DNA from: Phallusia mammillata
Taxonomy: Eukaryota; Chordata; Ascidiacea; Phlebobranchia; Ascidiidae
Direction of reading: 5' to 3'
Assembly (NCBI GenBank): GCA_003260075.1
Contig: QLIY01000084.1
Span: 44,420 to 108,419 of the forward strand
DNA: 64,000 nt
Of the stretch, positions 13,101-22,156 are shown in pieces. The translations under genes and the position numbers were made by a program. The notes beneath the pieces were generated by a model. That model made no database searches, was not told the DNA's origin, and was given only the letters and a program-made list of their open reading frames with translations. How positions within the stretch are numbered: the first letter of the stretch is position 1; each line of letters opens with the position of its first letter.

Positions 13101-15702
13101 TCAACGTCAGTAATAACAAACACAGTGGAACCAACTCTACAGTTTTCTATGGCAAGAAGAATCCCTTTGAGCGCCAACTCCGGGTCGTCACCGCCGCCAT
13201 TGGCAGTCAAACTGTCAACAAAGATAGCATACAAAATCTGATTCTTCGACATAAAGTTTGATTCACATGTCTTGCTAACCTGAAAAATTACCAGCTACTT
13301 AACAGCAACTGCTATTGAAAACTCTACATATATGATTTACCACATGTTTATTTTGTTTCAACCATTACTAGGTATTCGTAACGTTTGTAAAGAAATGTAC
13401 TTTGCCGTTTACAAGTTGTTTGCAGTATTTTAAATTTTTAAATGAATATTTTATTTTGCCCCCACCAAATTAACACAATGTTTAAGTTTGTCTGCGCATG
13501 CGACCGGCCTTGGACGAAACCTTTGGTTTTCAAGGAGCTTCATAACAATGATGTGATGGGAAGATATCTCACCTGTCAATGGCTTGGATAAATCGGTCAG
13601 CATCGTTAGTTGCAGTGAGCGGACCCACTACGGGGTCATTAAAAGGCACCAAAACGAAATCTTGCGGCTGATCAAGCGAGCCTTGTCTTTGTTGCAGAAT
13701 CCGCTAAAAGTCAAAAATAAGTGATCAATAAATATAGAATAAGACCACAAACAAGAAACCAGACTTCTGAAATAATTTACAATTTGAGAAAAGCTTTCCG
13801 TACCGCGAAACTGAAGTCAGTTGCTATTTTAACTAAGCTATTCTGCCGTTTTGGGCAAGTTCCTAACCGCAGTTACATGCAAAGTATGCACACGCCACTT
13901 CTTAGAACGAACAAACAACTGCCTCTGTGAGCATTGTGACGCCATATCGGCACAAGGCCTCAAACAAACGCACAAAATCAACCGCAGGTCGTCTGCGGGT
14001 GGTTATCAGGTGAAACACTTGTCAACATAGCAATTAACAATAAAGCGGACTCCGAAATTGTGCCACCGACTTGACACAAATCTACTTTTAGCCCTTTAAC
14101 TGCTATTTTGGGAACTCATGCACATAATTAGCAAGATCATCATACTGTGGGACATGGATAATATTTTTGCCATTCTTTTCAATAGGTTTTTTTTTCAATA
14201 TGACTACGAAATGGGATTAATTCTGTTTCAGGACTAGCCTTTTAAAATGAGTTTTACAAACACCAAGCCTTGTGTTAAAGGCATCTTTAGGCTAAATAGT
14301 TCGTTGGTTATTGTTGAAAACAAAACAAGGGCGAGTTCAAAAAACTGCACATGAATTTGTTGATAGTTTTTTGAGAAAAGTACAAGGAATTTCAGCCTTT
14401 ACATTTCACCAAATAGAGGTTTAACGCTGATGTAAAAGCACGACGCAAGCAGGGTTTTCTATGTAACGAAACCAAAGGAAAGGCTGGGGTTTTTGGTCAT
14501 TTGCTTTTTGACTCATTTTTGGTGACTCAACACAGTAATAATTGCTGACCATATTTGTCTAGTCTTAAATGCAATAAATGGCCGACGTCAATAACGGATA
14601 ATATGAAAACTACGTTAATAACATATAACAAAATACTATCGCTTACATTTTCCAGTGATATTTAAGTTAAATAAGTTCATTGTTTAAATAAATTCAAGTA
14701 TCCAATACAAAGATAAAATTCAGAAAATAGTCAAAATCTAATTAGTTGAAGATAGACAATTTGCTAGAGTTTTTTTTATTATTTCAGTCATCATGGAAAA
14801 GCAATGCACGATTTAATTACCTTTGCTCTTTTTTTAGCTGCCTCAATTTCCTCAGTCATGCTGCCAGTGTCGTCAATTACGAATGCTAAGGTTGTGCCAA
14901 CTCCCAACTCCAATAAGCGACCAAACCTGAAATCGCCGATCTCATTTCGAACCCTGCAAAACCGATTTACAATTAATTAGACAATTTGAAAACTTTCCTA
15001 AACGAACAATAATTTTTGTTTTTATACAAGCAAATCTTTCATATATTGTTGTTTTACATAAATACCATTACAATCATGCTTTTAAATGTTCTTAACAAAG
15101 AGTATTTAACATAAATATATCTTTTAAATTCAACCAAATTTTAGATCAAAAATCGTACGTAAAACGAACCTTTCAAACTCCGAAAACACGATGGTCTCGG
15201 TGATTGTGACGTAAAAATACCTCACACAGCGTGATTCTCTCCAAGGGCGGGAATAACGTGTTCGGTCTGCAATGCCCAAGTACAGTAGGTTCCCTAACTT
15301 TTCCCTTGCTAGTTTGTAGCTTGAAGCCTTAGCGTACTTGTATATTGACTCTCGCAGGTAAATACGATTTAAGTCATACTTGTTTAATGCAAATAGGTCA
15401 GGTTCTGAGTAGTATATGTCCAGAATAGCTTGCTTGAATTGTTCAGCAGTAGCCTGTTCACCGTAGAAGGTTCTGAAAAGCTGGTCTGGAGTCAAAGGTG
15501 AGATTTGATTTGGATTTATTGCACTTTGATTTGCCCGTGGGTTGTCTGCAAAGTAGGAGGCTGATATTTTGACGATTGTCTTTGTGAGTAGATCTCGAAG
15601 TGGTTCGCAGTTGGTTGCTGCAGTTTCAACTGGTATGAGAGAACGTACAATATACACTTGATGGGTAAACAACAGCAACAGTAAAACGCTTTTGCAATAC
15701 AT
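1101..15702 (-). CDS. Secreted VWA7/hemicentin-type VWA protein fused to inter-alpha-trypsin inhibitor heavy chain (29 exons)
   Basis: Exons 5'->3': 15702-15170, 14953-14821, 13703-13573, 13211-13079, 12663-12569, 12449-12250, 11672-11539, 11270-11166, 10931-10841, 10778-10655, 10581-10429, 9691-9474, 9196-9046, 8913-8766, 8452-8313, 7958-7785, 7210-7073, 6803-6656, 6121-5911, 5449-5320, 5060-4934, 4522-4294, 3700-3618, 3550-3423, 3330-3018, 2559-2416, 2304-2140, 1676-1492, 1254-1101. All junctions are GT-AG and phase-compatible, giving about 1605 residues. Order: signal peptide (1-22), N-terminal region, VWA with MIDAS DDTGS (~205-209) and GGGDDPE, beta-sandwich region (to ~700), VIT domain (~709-830), second VWA with DVSAS (~956-960) and LTDG, a basic RRRKR site (~1202-1206), then the ITIH C-terminal domain with GDPH (~1366-1369). 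In vertebrate ITIH proteins that Asp forms the chondroitin-sulphate ester to bikunin. An AG at 15711-15712 just 5' of the ATG suggests a 5'-UTR intron or a trans-splice site. The family assignment is firm; the one-gene fusion is inferred from phase and from exon 13 spanning the boundary. Confidence 0.85.
5679..6070. repeat. Direct copies around poly-G 5871-5881 (within exon 19)
   Basis: Copies 5679-5870 and 5882-6070 are nearly identical. The second continues into the full exon 19 (6121-5911). The first holds a truncated copy of the same exon that runs into the G tract. The two translations differ at two residues (Ala/Ser and Ala/Thr after NKR). Confidence 0.85.
6226..6330 (-). repeat. tRNA-derived SINE fragment
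   Basis: On the minus strand a B-box-like GGTTCGAATCC lies in a T-arm-like context (GGTGGGTTCGAATCCCACC). It sits in intron 18 of the fused VWA-ITIH gene. The sequence around CTAGCCTGCGGTGGGATTCG is shared with the elements at about 9.4 kb and 49.1 kb. A 49-bp part is repeated across a G tract (6330-6339) at 6359-6407. Confidence 0.6.
7233..7423. repeat. Direct copies around poly-G 7324-7334
   Basis: Intronic copies 7233-7323 and 7335-7423 differ by a few substitutions and one inserted T. Confidence 0.8.
8137..8387. repeat. Direct copies around poly-G 8258-8268 (exon 15)
   Basis: Copies 8137-8257 and 8269-8387 both contain the 3' part of exon 15 and its donor. Only the second connects to the exon's acceptor at 8453-8454, so the first is redundant for the gene model. 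Confidence 0.82.
9290..9430 (-). repeat. SINE copy A (tRNA-like B box)
   Basis: This lies in intron 12 of the VWA-ITIH gene. It shares the order CCATTAAAGGCG, ACCGAATCAGCCGGTCA, CAAGCATTC, AGGCTAGAAAAA, GATTCGAACCC and GAGTCTTTCCGG with the sequence at 49010-49190, so the two are copies of one dispersed element. The minus strand reads GGGGTTCGAATCCCACC. Confidence 0.65.
9474..15702 (-). other. VWA7/hemicentin-like N-terminal half of the fused gene (exons 1-12)
   Basis: The first exon starts with a hydrophobic signal (Leu-rich, residues 5-12) and a helical N-terminal region of about 175 residues. Exons 2-6 encode the VWA domain. FVIDDTGSM, FVLVPFNDPVVGPLT, GGGDDPE and VFVITDVDAKD are the landmarks shared with the hemicentin and VWA7 N-terminal VWA, including Thr in place of the middle MIDAS Ser. 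Exons 7-12 encode extracellular beta-rich modules ending in a Thr/Ser/Val-rich strand pattern (VATVTVSLTASKTATVGTST). The intron after exon 12 is phase 1. If this half were a separate gene, a stop codon should follow exon 12. Read-through gives one about 10 codons into intron 12, but no polyadenylation context was recognised. Confidence 0.8.
12725..12800 (+). mobile_element. hAT-like terminus fragment in intron
   Basis: CAGTGGTTTACAACCTGGGG resembles the terminal inverted repeat of hAT-superfamily non-autonomous elements. The opposite end was not identified, and the boundary is arbitrary beyond about 60 bp. Confidence 0.4.
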
Positions 15703-16542
15703 TCTAAAACCTACAATATAAAAAAATCGTATTCAGTGCTCATCTAATCGTTTTTCCTTAATACAGACATAGTTGTAAATGTGCCAAAACAAAAGCTTCT
15801 TGATTCAATCATAAGACTAAAAACTCGGCTTAAAACTAATGAAGTACGAAACACCTGCGAAATAAAGGTAATCTACCTGCAGCACTACGCTAACTAACCT
15901 CTTAAATGCCAATAATCCCAAATTATTTACAGTGAAAAACACCTTTAAGCCTTCAGGCCGAATGATTGACACTCGCGTGTAGTTTTACGCGCTACAAGTT
16001 GTTCGCACGTGTGCAGCACGTAATAGGATTTTACGTTTATCCGACGTTTACATGTCAATAGCCATTAAGATAATTACAGGCCTTGCACCAGCGTCGATAT
16101 CTAGAATTATGTCGCGCTTTCTGGGCTTATATCTGTGGAGGTCGTGACGCAGTTAATTTCCAAAGCCTAATTTTCGAAGTATTTCGAAAAACTCTCTGCG
16201 TCGAAGTGGTGAAATCAGGTCGAAATATGGATGTAAAAAATTAAGTGACGACTGTCATCATTAATAGATTAAGTTTCGAAGATTTTAAAAATAATTTGCA
16301 TGCATGGCAAATGTTTCTTCGTGAGAAAGGATTGAGTTTTTATCGTTTCCGTGATAACAGATTTAGGAATATAGCCATGATCTTTAAAACTCCAGATATT
16401 TTTATGTCGACACACAAAACGAATTGTGCCCTAAAAGCCGTCAAAGTTCGTAGCTTTCCATATTTGCATCGTCTACTATCTTTCGCAAATTTCCTGTTAA
16501 TAATTTCCTCTTTAGTCGAACCATCAAGTTTCGCAAACTCAA

Positions 16543-16824
16543 GTTTCCGTTGTGGTGTATCGAATTTCATTGACATATTACTGTCAGTTATTTATCTACA
16601 AAAGTATTTAAACTGGTGTTTTGCCGCCGTAACGTACAAATCTGTTTCGCAACATTCTGGTTGAAAACACAGCCGCGGGGGGGGGGTGTTTCCGTTGTGG
16701 TGTATCGAATTTCATTGACATATTATTGTCAGTTATTTATCTACAAAAGTATTTAAACTGGTGTTTTGCCGTTGACTGTAACGTACAAATCTGTTTCGCA
16801 ACATTCTGGTTGAAAACACAGCCG
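16543..16824. repeat. Direct copies around poly-G 16677-16686
   Basis: Copies 16543-16676 and 16689-16824 match closely. The second has a short insertion (TTGACTG) before AACGTACAAATC. Confidence 0.8.
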
Positions 16825-17427
16825 CTTGCTTTTACCATAAACAATGTGTATGCAATGCTGTCTGGTTGTATACAGCTGTACGGCGAATAACTTGTGGCAC
16901 AAAACAGTGGATTACTGCAAACGCTTTGTATTGACTTTTTCTACTTTTTCGAAATCCGAAAAGCTTTTCATTTGGCGCATTAGACGCTAAACAAACTAAA
17001 ACCATTCCAACATGTTAGGCACGTTTGTGGCCACAGCTGACCTTTATTCCTTTGGTCGGTGAAATTGCCTAAAACTGCTTCTTTTACATTTTAAACGTGA
17101 ATCTATTATAGTTTACATTTGCAAGATAAATTCAATTCGAATACAATAATGACCAAATAGGTGAGCAACTTGAGAAGCTCAAAAAGCTCTACAATCTGAT
17201 GCATGTCCTTATTAACCGCTGACTGTGGCAGAATACTTATCGACAAAAATGGCAAACTTCAAATACCAAAATCAAATACTTTCGTCTCGAAATCAAATAC
17301 TGAATTATATTTAAGATACCAAAACTGCTCATCAACGTATTTTGATCAAAAACGTTGCTTCCACGCTTTAGATTGAGCGATTATGGCGACGGTAATATGA
17401 AGAAGTGATAGCAGACAATCGCCCTGG

Positions 17428-17968
17428 GCAAAAGTCTGGCCGAGTGACGTCGGATTGTTACTTTTGTAAAAGTAGACCAAAACCTATGGAGTCAGTGCGT
17501 ACAACCATATTAGATGCATGTGTCATAATTTCGATCACTTATTCTTACAAAACTTATACAACTGTACGTAATTGGAGTGCTCCGTTTTAAGTAATTCTTG
17601 TGACTCTCGACTTTTCTACACAATTATTATTTGACACAGTTTTGTTAGAATTTACCTACACGAAAAATAGGTTTAACAAATCTTTTATGGGGGGGGGGGG
17701 GCAAAAGTCTGGCCTAGTGACGTCGGATTGTTACATTTGTAAAAGTAAACCTAAACCTATGGAGTCAGTGCGTACAACCATATTAGATGTATGTGTCATA
17801 ATTTCGATCACTTATTCTTACAAAACTTATAGAACTGTACGTAATTGGAGTGCTCCGTTTTACGTAATTCTTGTGACTCTCTACTGTACTTTTCTACACA
17901 ATTATTATTTGACACAGCTTTGTTAGAATTTACCTACACGAAAAATAGGTTTAACAAATCTTTTATGT
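17428..17968. repeat. Direct copies around poly-G 17689-17701
   Basis: About 260-bp copies (17428-17688 and 17702-17968) share GACGTCGGATTGTTAC and GGAGTCAGTGCGTACAACC. They differ by scattered substitutions and a few-base indel near ACTCTC. Confidence 0.82.
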
Positions 17969-18023
17969 TTCATCGGTATCAATGCCTTTGCTAAGCTGCG
18001 TTGTTTAAAACTGGTTTTTACAA

Positions 18024-18237
18024 AACTTCTTAAAGCACCGTCCAGTCTTTCCACACGGTGGCGCCGTTGCTTTATGTTTTGTTAAAAATTCATCAATTCT
18101 TCAAATCTTAATGATTTTGACATTTGGGGGGGGGGTAACTTCTTAAAGGACCGCCCAGTCTTTCCACACGGTGGCGCCGTTGCTTTATGCTTTGTTAAAA
18201 ATTCATCAATTCTTCAAATCTTAATGATTTTGACATT
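18024..18237. repeat. Direct copies around poly-G 18126-18135
   Basis: Copies 18024-18125 and 18137-18237 both contain CTTTCCACACGGTGGCGCCG and differ at a handful of positions. Confidence 0.8.
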
Positions 18238-18994
18238 TTTATGCGTCAACTACTAAACGTTTTGGTCATGTAACTTAAGTACGGCCCCTAGTTTCTAATG
18301 TTTGTTGTTACGGTTTAGTGATTAAATTATCTACAACATTTTTTCCAAGTTGTTTTTGTAGTTTGCAATCCAATTCTTTTTTAGTCTCACACTATAAAAC
18401 TGTGTGGGTGGTGTAACTGTTTTACAACTGTTAAACTGAAAAATAAACATAGTTTCACTCCTTTAAAATGCGTTTTTAGTGGCATAATTAGTCTTTGTAC
18501 CGGGACCTTGTAACAGTATTGGCAAATTCGGAAGTCAAACGGTAAACTCTTTATTATACTCGGATTTAAATCTGTTGTAAGGCTTCTCGTGTCCCCCATA
18601 TTTAATCCATATCGATAGTTTTCAAGTCCCCGATAGTTTAAGGCCAAACTGTAAACAGTAAAAAATGAAACCAAAAAAAACAGCAAAGAGACGTTTGCTG
18701 TAATTTCATTTACTTAGTGTTTCGCTCTTTTGGAACTGAATTCACATACAAAGTTGACTCGATCCGCATTGATAAATGCAGAAGTGATGCACGAGCCATT
18801 ATGTCCTTATTTGGAAGCGAAACAAACCTGAAGATTTAATTCAGACTGCACCTTGCAAAGCGTTCGCTCCTATTCATTCAAACGCCAGACAGGATACAGA
18901 GAATGACGTCATCTTGTTTAAAAGTCTTTTAACTTCAGCTCACCCATTGACTTGCAATAGTATAGAAGTTTTCATACAGACTGATTTGAAGAAG

Positions 18995-19242
18995 CGGTTC
19001 AAGCACGAAGTATATTTATGACGCTTAGGTCTAGTTTAGACGTTTGGGAGTTATAAACTGGATCACATTTAATTTGGCCACTCTATTTAAAGATTGTAGA
19101 AGTTGAAGTGCTAGGGGGGGGGGTGGTTCAAGCACGAAGTATATTTATGACGCTTAGGTCTAGTTTAGAGTTTGGGAGTTATAAACTGGATCGCATTTAA
19201 TTTGGCCACTCTATTTAAAGATTGTAGAAGTTGAAGTGCTAC
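18995..19242. repeat. Direct copies around poly-G 19114-19123
   Basis: Copies 18995-19113 and 19125-19242 both begin GGTTCAAGCACGAAGTATAT. The first has an extra AC at TTTAGACGTTT. Confidence 0.8.
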
Positions 19243-19740
19243 TTTATTTATAATCACGACTAAACGCACTGAGTCTCTGGTGACTGGTGATTACATAAAA
19301 AATACTACACACAGTATACACGACTAAACGTTTACGTAATCGTCAGCTTCACGAGGGGTTATGGTAAGGCAACCGTTGATAGTACTTTTTCGGTTTCTGT
19401 GTCTGATATGACGGTATTCGATAACTCATGAAGTCCCGATGTCTTGTGTTGTGTGTATGATCAATTTCCTTTTTACTGTTTTCGCAGTCAAAGAACTACT
19501 TTTAGTCCACTTTTAAGGTTGATGTTACAATCAGGGTATGTTTGAAAATGATTTTGTTTGTTAAACTTGTCCTTGCTCTTGTGCAACGATGTCGGACTTG
19601 GATTAGGCAAAAACGTGCACGTCTAATGCCCTGGTTACGAGTACGAGCACCATTCCAAATCCGTATTTCTTGGGACAAGCAATATGTTTTCCGTCAGATA
19701 AGACGTTCAGGTATAGACGTTTATTCAGCAAGTGGGGGGT

Positions 19741-20215
19741 GGGTAAAAAGGAGCGAGTCGAACCGGAACTGAACTCGAGCCCGCCAATCGGTTGAAGCGG
19801 TTAAATTCATAAAACCCGAACCGTAAACTATCATTTCCTTAAGACCCGAATAGGCGTTGAACCTTATATCTTGTTTGGTTTTGAACCGGAACCGGAACCG
19901 AACCAGTAAAATGCAGCCTGTATTACTTTTTGTGACTTGTTTTTCAACATACTGAACAATGCGTGAGATAATAGCTATAAGGCGTGTCAAAAATAGCAAA
20001 CTGTAAGGTGCCGCGCATTGTACACTTAAAATTATTTCGGAGTTTGATAAGGCCGTTTAGATGAGAAAATACAAAATTTAAACCAAACGAAAGTGGATTT
20101 AAACTGGTTTAAAAACCGCAAACCGGATCGAACCGGATAATTTGCCCGAACCGAAACAAACCCGAACCAGACAATAGACATTTTTTAAACCTGAACCGAA
20201 CCAAGCGGTTTGACT
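19741..20215. repeat. Degenerate GAACCG/CCCGAA-rich tract
   Basis: Clusters of GAACCGGAACCG, CCCGAACCG and AACCGGATCGAACCGG recur at irregular spacing over about 475 bp. The units are too degenerate for a simple microsatellite. Related CGGGTTCGGG-type sequence occurs at about 1965-2045 and pieces near 62780-62890, which suggests a dispersed element of unknown class. Confidence 0.5.
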
Positions 20216-21381
20216 CCTTTTCAGTGTGACATGTTTTTTTTTTGTAGCGGATCTCGCAATTTTGATGACAAAAAATCCGACACTATTTATGTGCTTCGAA
20301 AACACGACGTCAAAAAGTTGTTTACCGTCTTTCGGGCGATCAGCGCTGCAGAAAGCATTAGAGTCATGACATGGCGTCGAGTTGCACAAAGCATGTAACG
20401 CAAAAATAGGATGTGACGTAGCGGCGTCAACAAGAAAATGACGCCGCTAACGTTGTTCAGAGCGGGGACAAATTCGTTAGCTCGTGAGTTGTGATATAGT
20501 ATTATGACGGTAGTCAAGCAGCAACGCGTAACTGTAGTCGTCGCTAAAAGTCAAGGCCTGATCTAATATCTTGCTTATTACGAGTATTGTCAGTTTAAGT
20601 GATATGATATAGGGTCTTCTTTTAGCGACTCTGGTATAGCACACTGTCTTTAGTAGGTTTTTGTTGTGTTAATGTGAAATTAGACGCTAGAACAATCTGA
20701 GGAAAAATTAGACCACAGAAATTGTAGCCGTTTTATATAACTGTAAATTTTCCAACCAATAATATGCAAATGTTGAACTTGCTTGTTGAGAGTCCTTAGA
20801 CTACAACTTGTCTATTTTTATGTTAGTTTTTAATCCTGGTCTGACAAAAAAATCGCAATTTTATTGTTGAGTTTGTAAGGTTACTCTTTTTTATGTTTCG
20901 TGTACTCAGTGCAGTTAAAGCTCAAAATCTGTCAATTTCCTGTCTTCTTCTTCAAACGTTGGGGTGTGTAGACATAAACAGGATGAAAATAGCCACCGAA
21001 TCCGCTGTAGTATTTATCAACTACAAACAGGGAAAAGCGCAGTGCCACTAGGTTTTAATCAAGGTGTTGCTTACAAACTGAATTCAAACATATCCACGCC
21101 ACATATATACTTCGCACCACACCATGTGCACGAGTCTCAACAGGACGCCAAAACAAATGCTTGCGAACGGCCAGTGAAACATAACTTAACAAATAATCAT
21201 CGACCAATAGCTAAACAGTCAATATGTGAATGATGAATTAATGTACAGTTTAGAGAATTTTATATCATGCTAATTTCGCCAGTTTTACTAACCAAATGAA
21301 CCTTACAGTATTCACATAAAACTCGAGTACGCAAATTATATTTTTGTTGTTGAAATCTCGTGGTACTGTGTTGGTTTATAT

Positions 21382-21617
21382 CAGGGGTTGACAACCTGCG
21401 TCCCATCGGCCTAATGCGGCCCTTGATTGAAGATGGTGCTGCCCGCAGAGACCTGGCAAATTTGTGGCTAGAATCTAATGCAAATTTTACTTGCAGTTAA
21501 GCATATTTGGTAAGCAACAAAGAAACACCTTGTGTTATGCACAGGTGCGGGTGCGGCCCTCGATCTAATTTTGACAGTTGTATTTGACCCCACTCTAACA
21601 AAGGTTGCCCACCCCTG
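21382..21617. mobile_element. Non-autonomous hAT-like element (MITE)
   Basis: The terminal inverted repeats are CAGGGGTTGACAACCT at the left end and AGGTTGCCCACCCCTG at the right end. The element is 236 bp and encodes no transposase. It is flanked by 8-bp direct repeats GTTTATAT (21374-21381) and GTATATAT (21618-21625) with one mismatch, the target-site size expected for hAT. Internal GCGGCCCT motifs occur in both arms. Confidence 0.8.
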
Positions 21618-21888
21618 GTATATATACTGGTTTTGCATTTCGAAATGTAAAATCAACGTTAAAGAATTATTTTGGGTAGCACCATTCAGGTGTTTTGTGG
21701 CTTTGTGCCGCCGGTTTGGTCTGTTTACTATGGCGTGCGGTGTTTTCGAGATGCGGAACAACACACTACGTAACCAGCACCCGCTGTCATGCGCCGGAAA
21801 TGACGTAGCGGCTAGTTGAAAAAGGGAAAACAGAGAGAAAAGGAAAGAAAGACAACTTTAAAGTCCTTGCCATGCTTTTCCTTTACTT

Positions 21889-22098
21889 ATGAAGGCCTAT
21901 GTATAGTGGTCTTAGCAGCAAAAGCTGAAGACGTTCTATTCACTTATAACTTTTTTTCAGTTTTGCTTGCTAGGAAAGTTAGCTTGGGGGGGGGGGACTC
22001 ACGAAGGCCTATGTATAGTGGTCCTAGCAGGAAAAGCGGAAGACGTTCTCTTCACTTATAACTTTTTTTCAGTTTTGCTTGCTAGGAAAGTTAGCTTG
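21889..22098. repeat. Direct copies around poly-G 21986-21996
   Basis: Copies 21889-21986 and 21997-22098 both contain GAAGGCCTATGTATAGTGGT and end in GGAAAGTTAGCTTG. They lie about 60 bp upstream of the proposed start of the PI3K-adaptor gene. Confidence 0.8.
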
Positions 22099-22156
22099 AA
22101 CTGCTGTCTAGTTCTAACGCTGTCACCTACGAGAGAAAGGAGTGTTGTATTTCGGC

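Larger units (their letters stand above)
15711..22156. other. Divergent intergenic region
   Basis: This lies between the starts of the minus-strand VWA-ITIH gene and the plus-strand PI3K-adaptor gene. No exon with family similarity was found. It holds five poly-G duplicate junctions, a hAT-type element near 21.5 kb and a GAACCG-rich tract near 20 kb. Promoters of both genes should lie at its ends, but I recognise no clear core promoter motif. Confidence 0.6.

Noticed and set aside
16245..16664. 139-codon plus-strand frame upstream of the VWA-ITIH gene
   Set aside because: Low-complexity composition, runs into a duplicated poly-G junction, and has no recognisable domain.
18387..18686. Minus-strand frame with a signal-like hydrophobic start (LFFLVSFFTVYSLAL)
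   Set aside because: No ATG at the start, no splice-linked partner exon and no family similarity.
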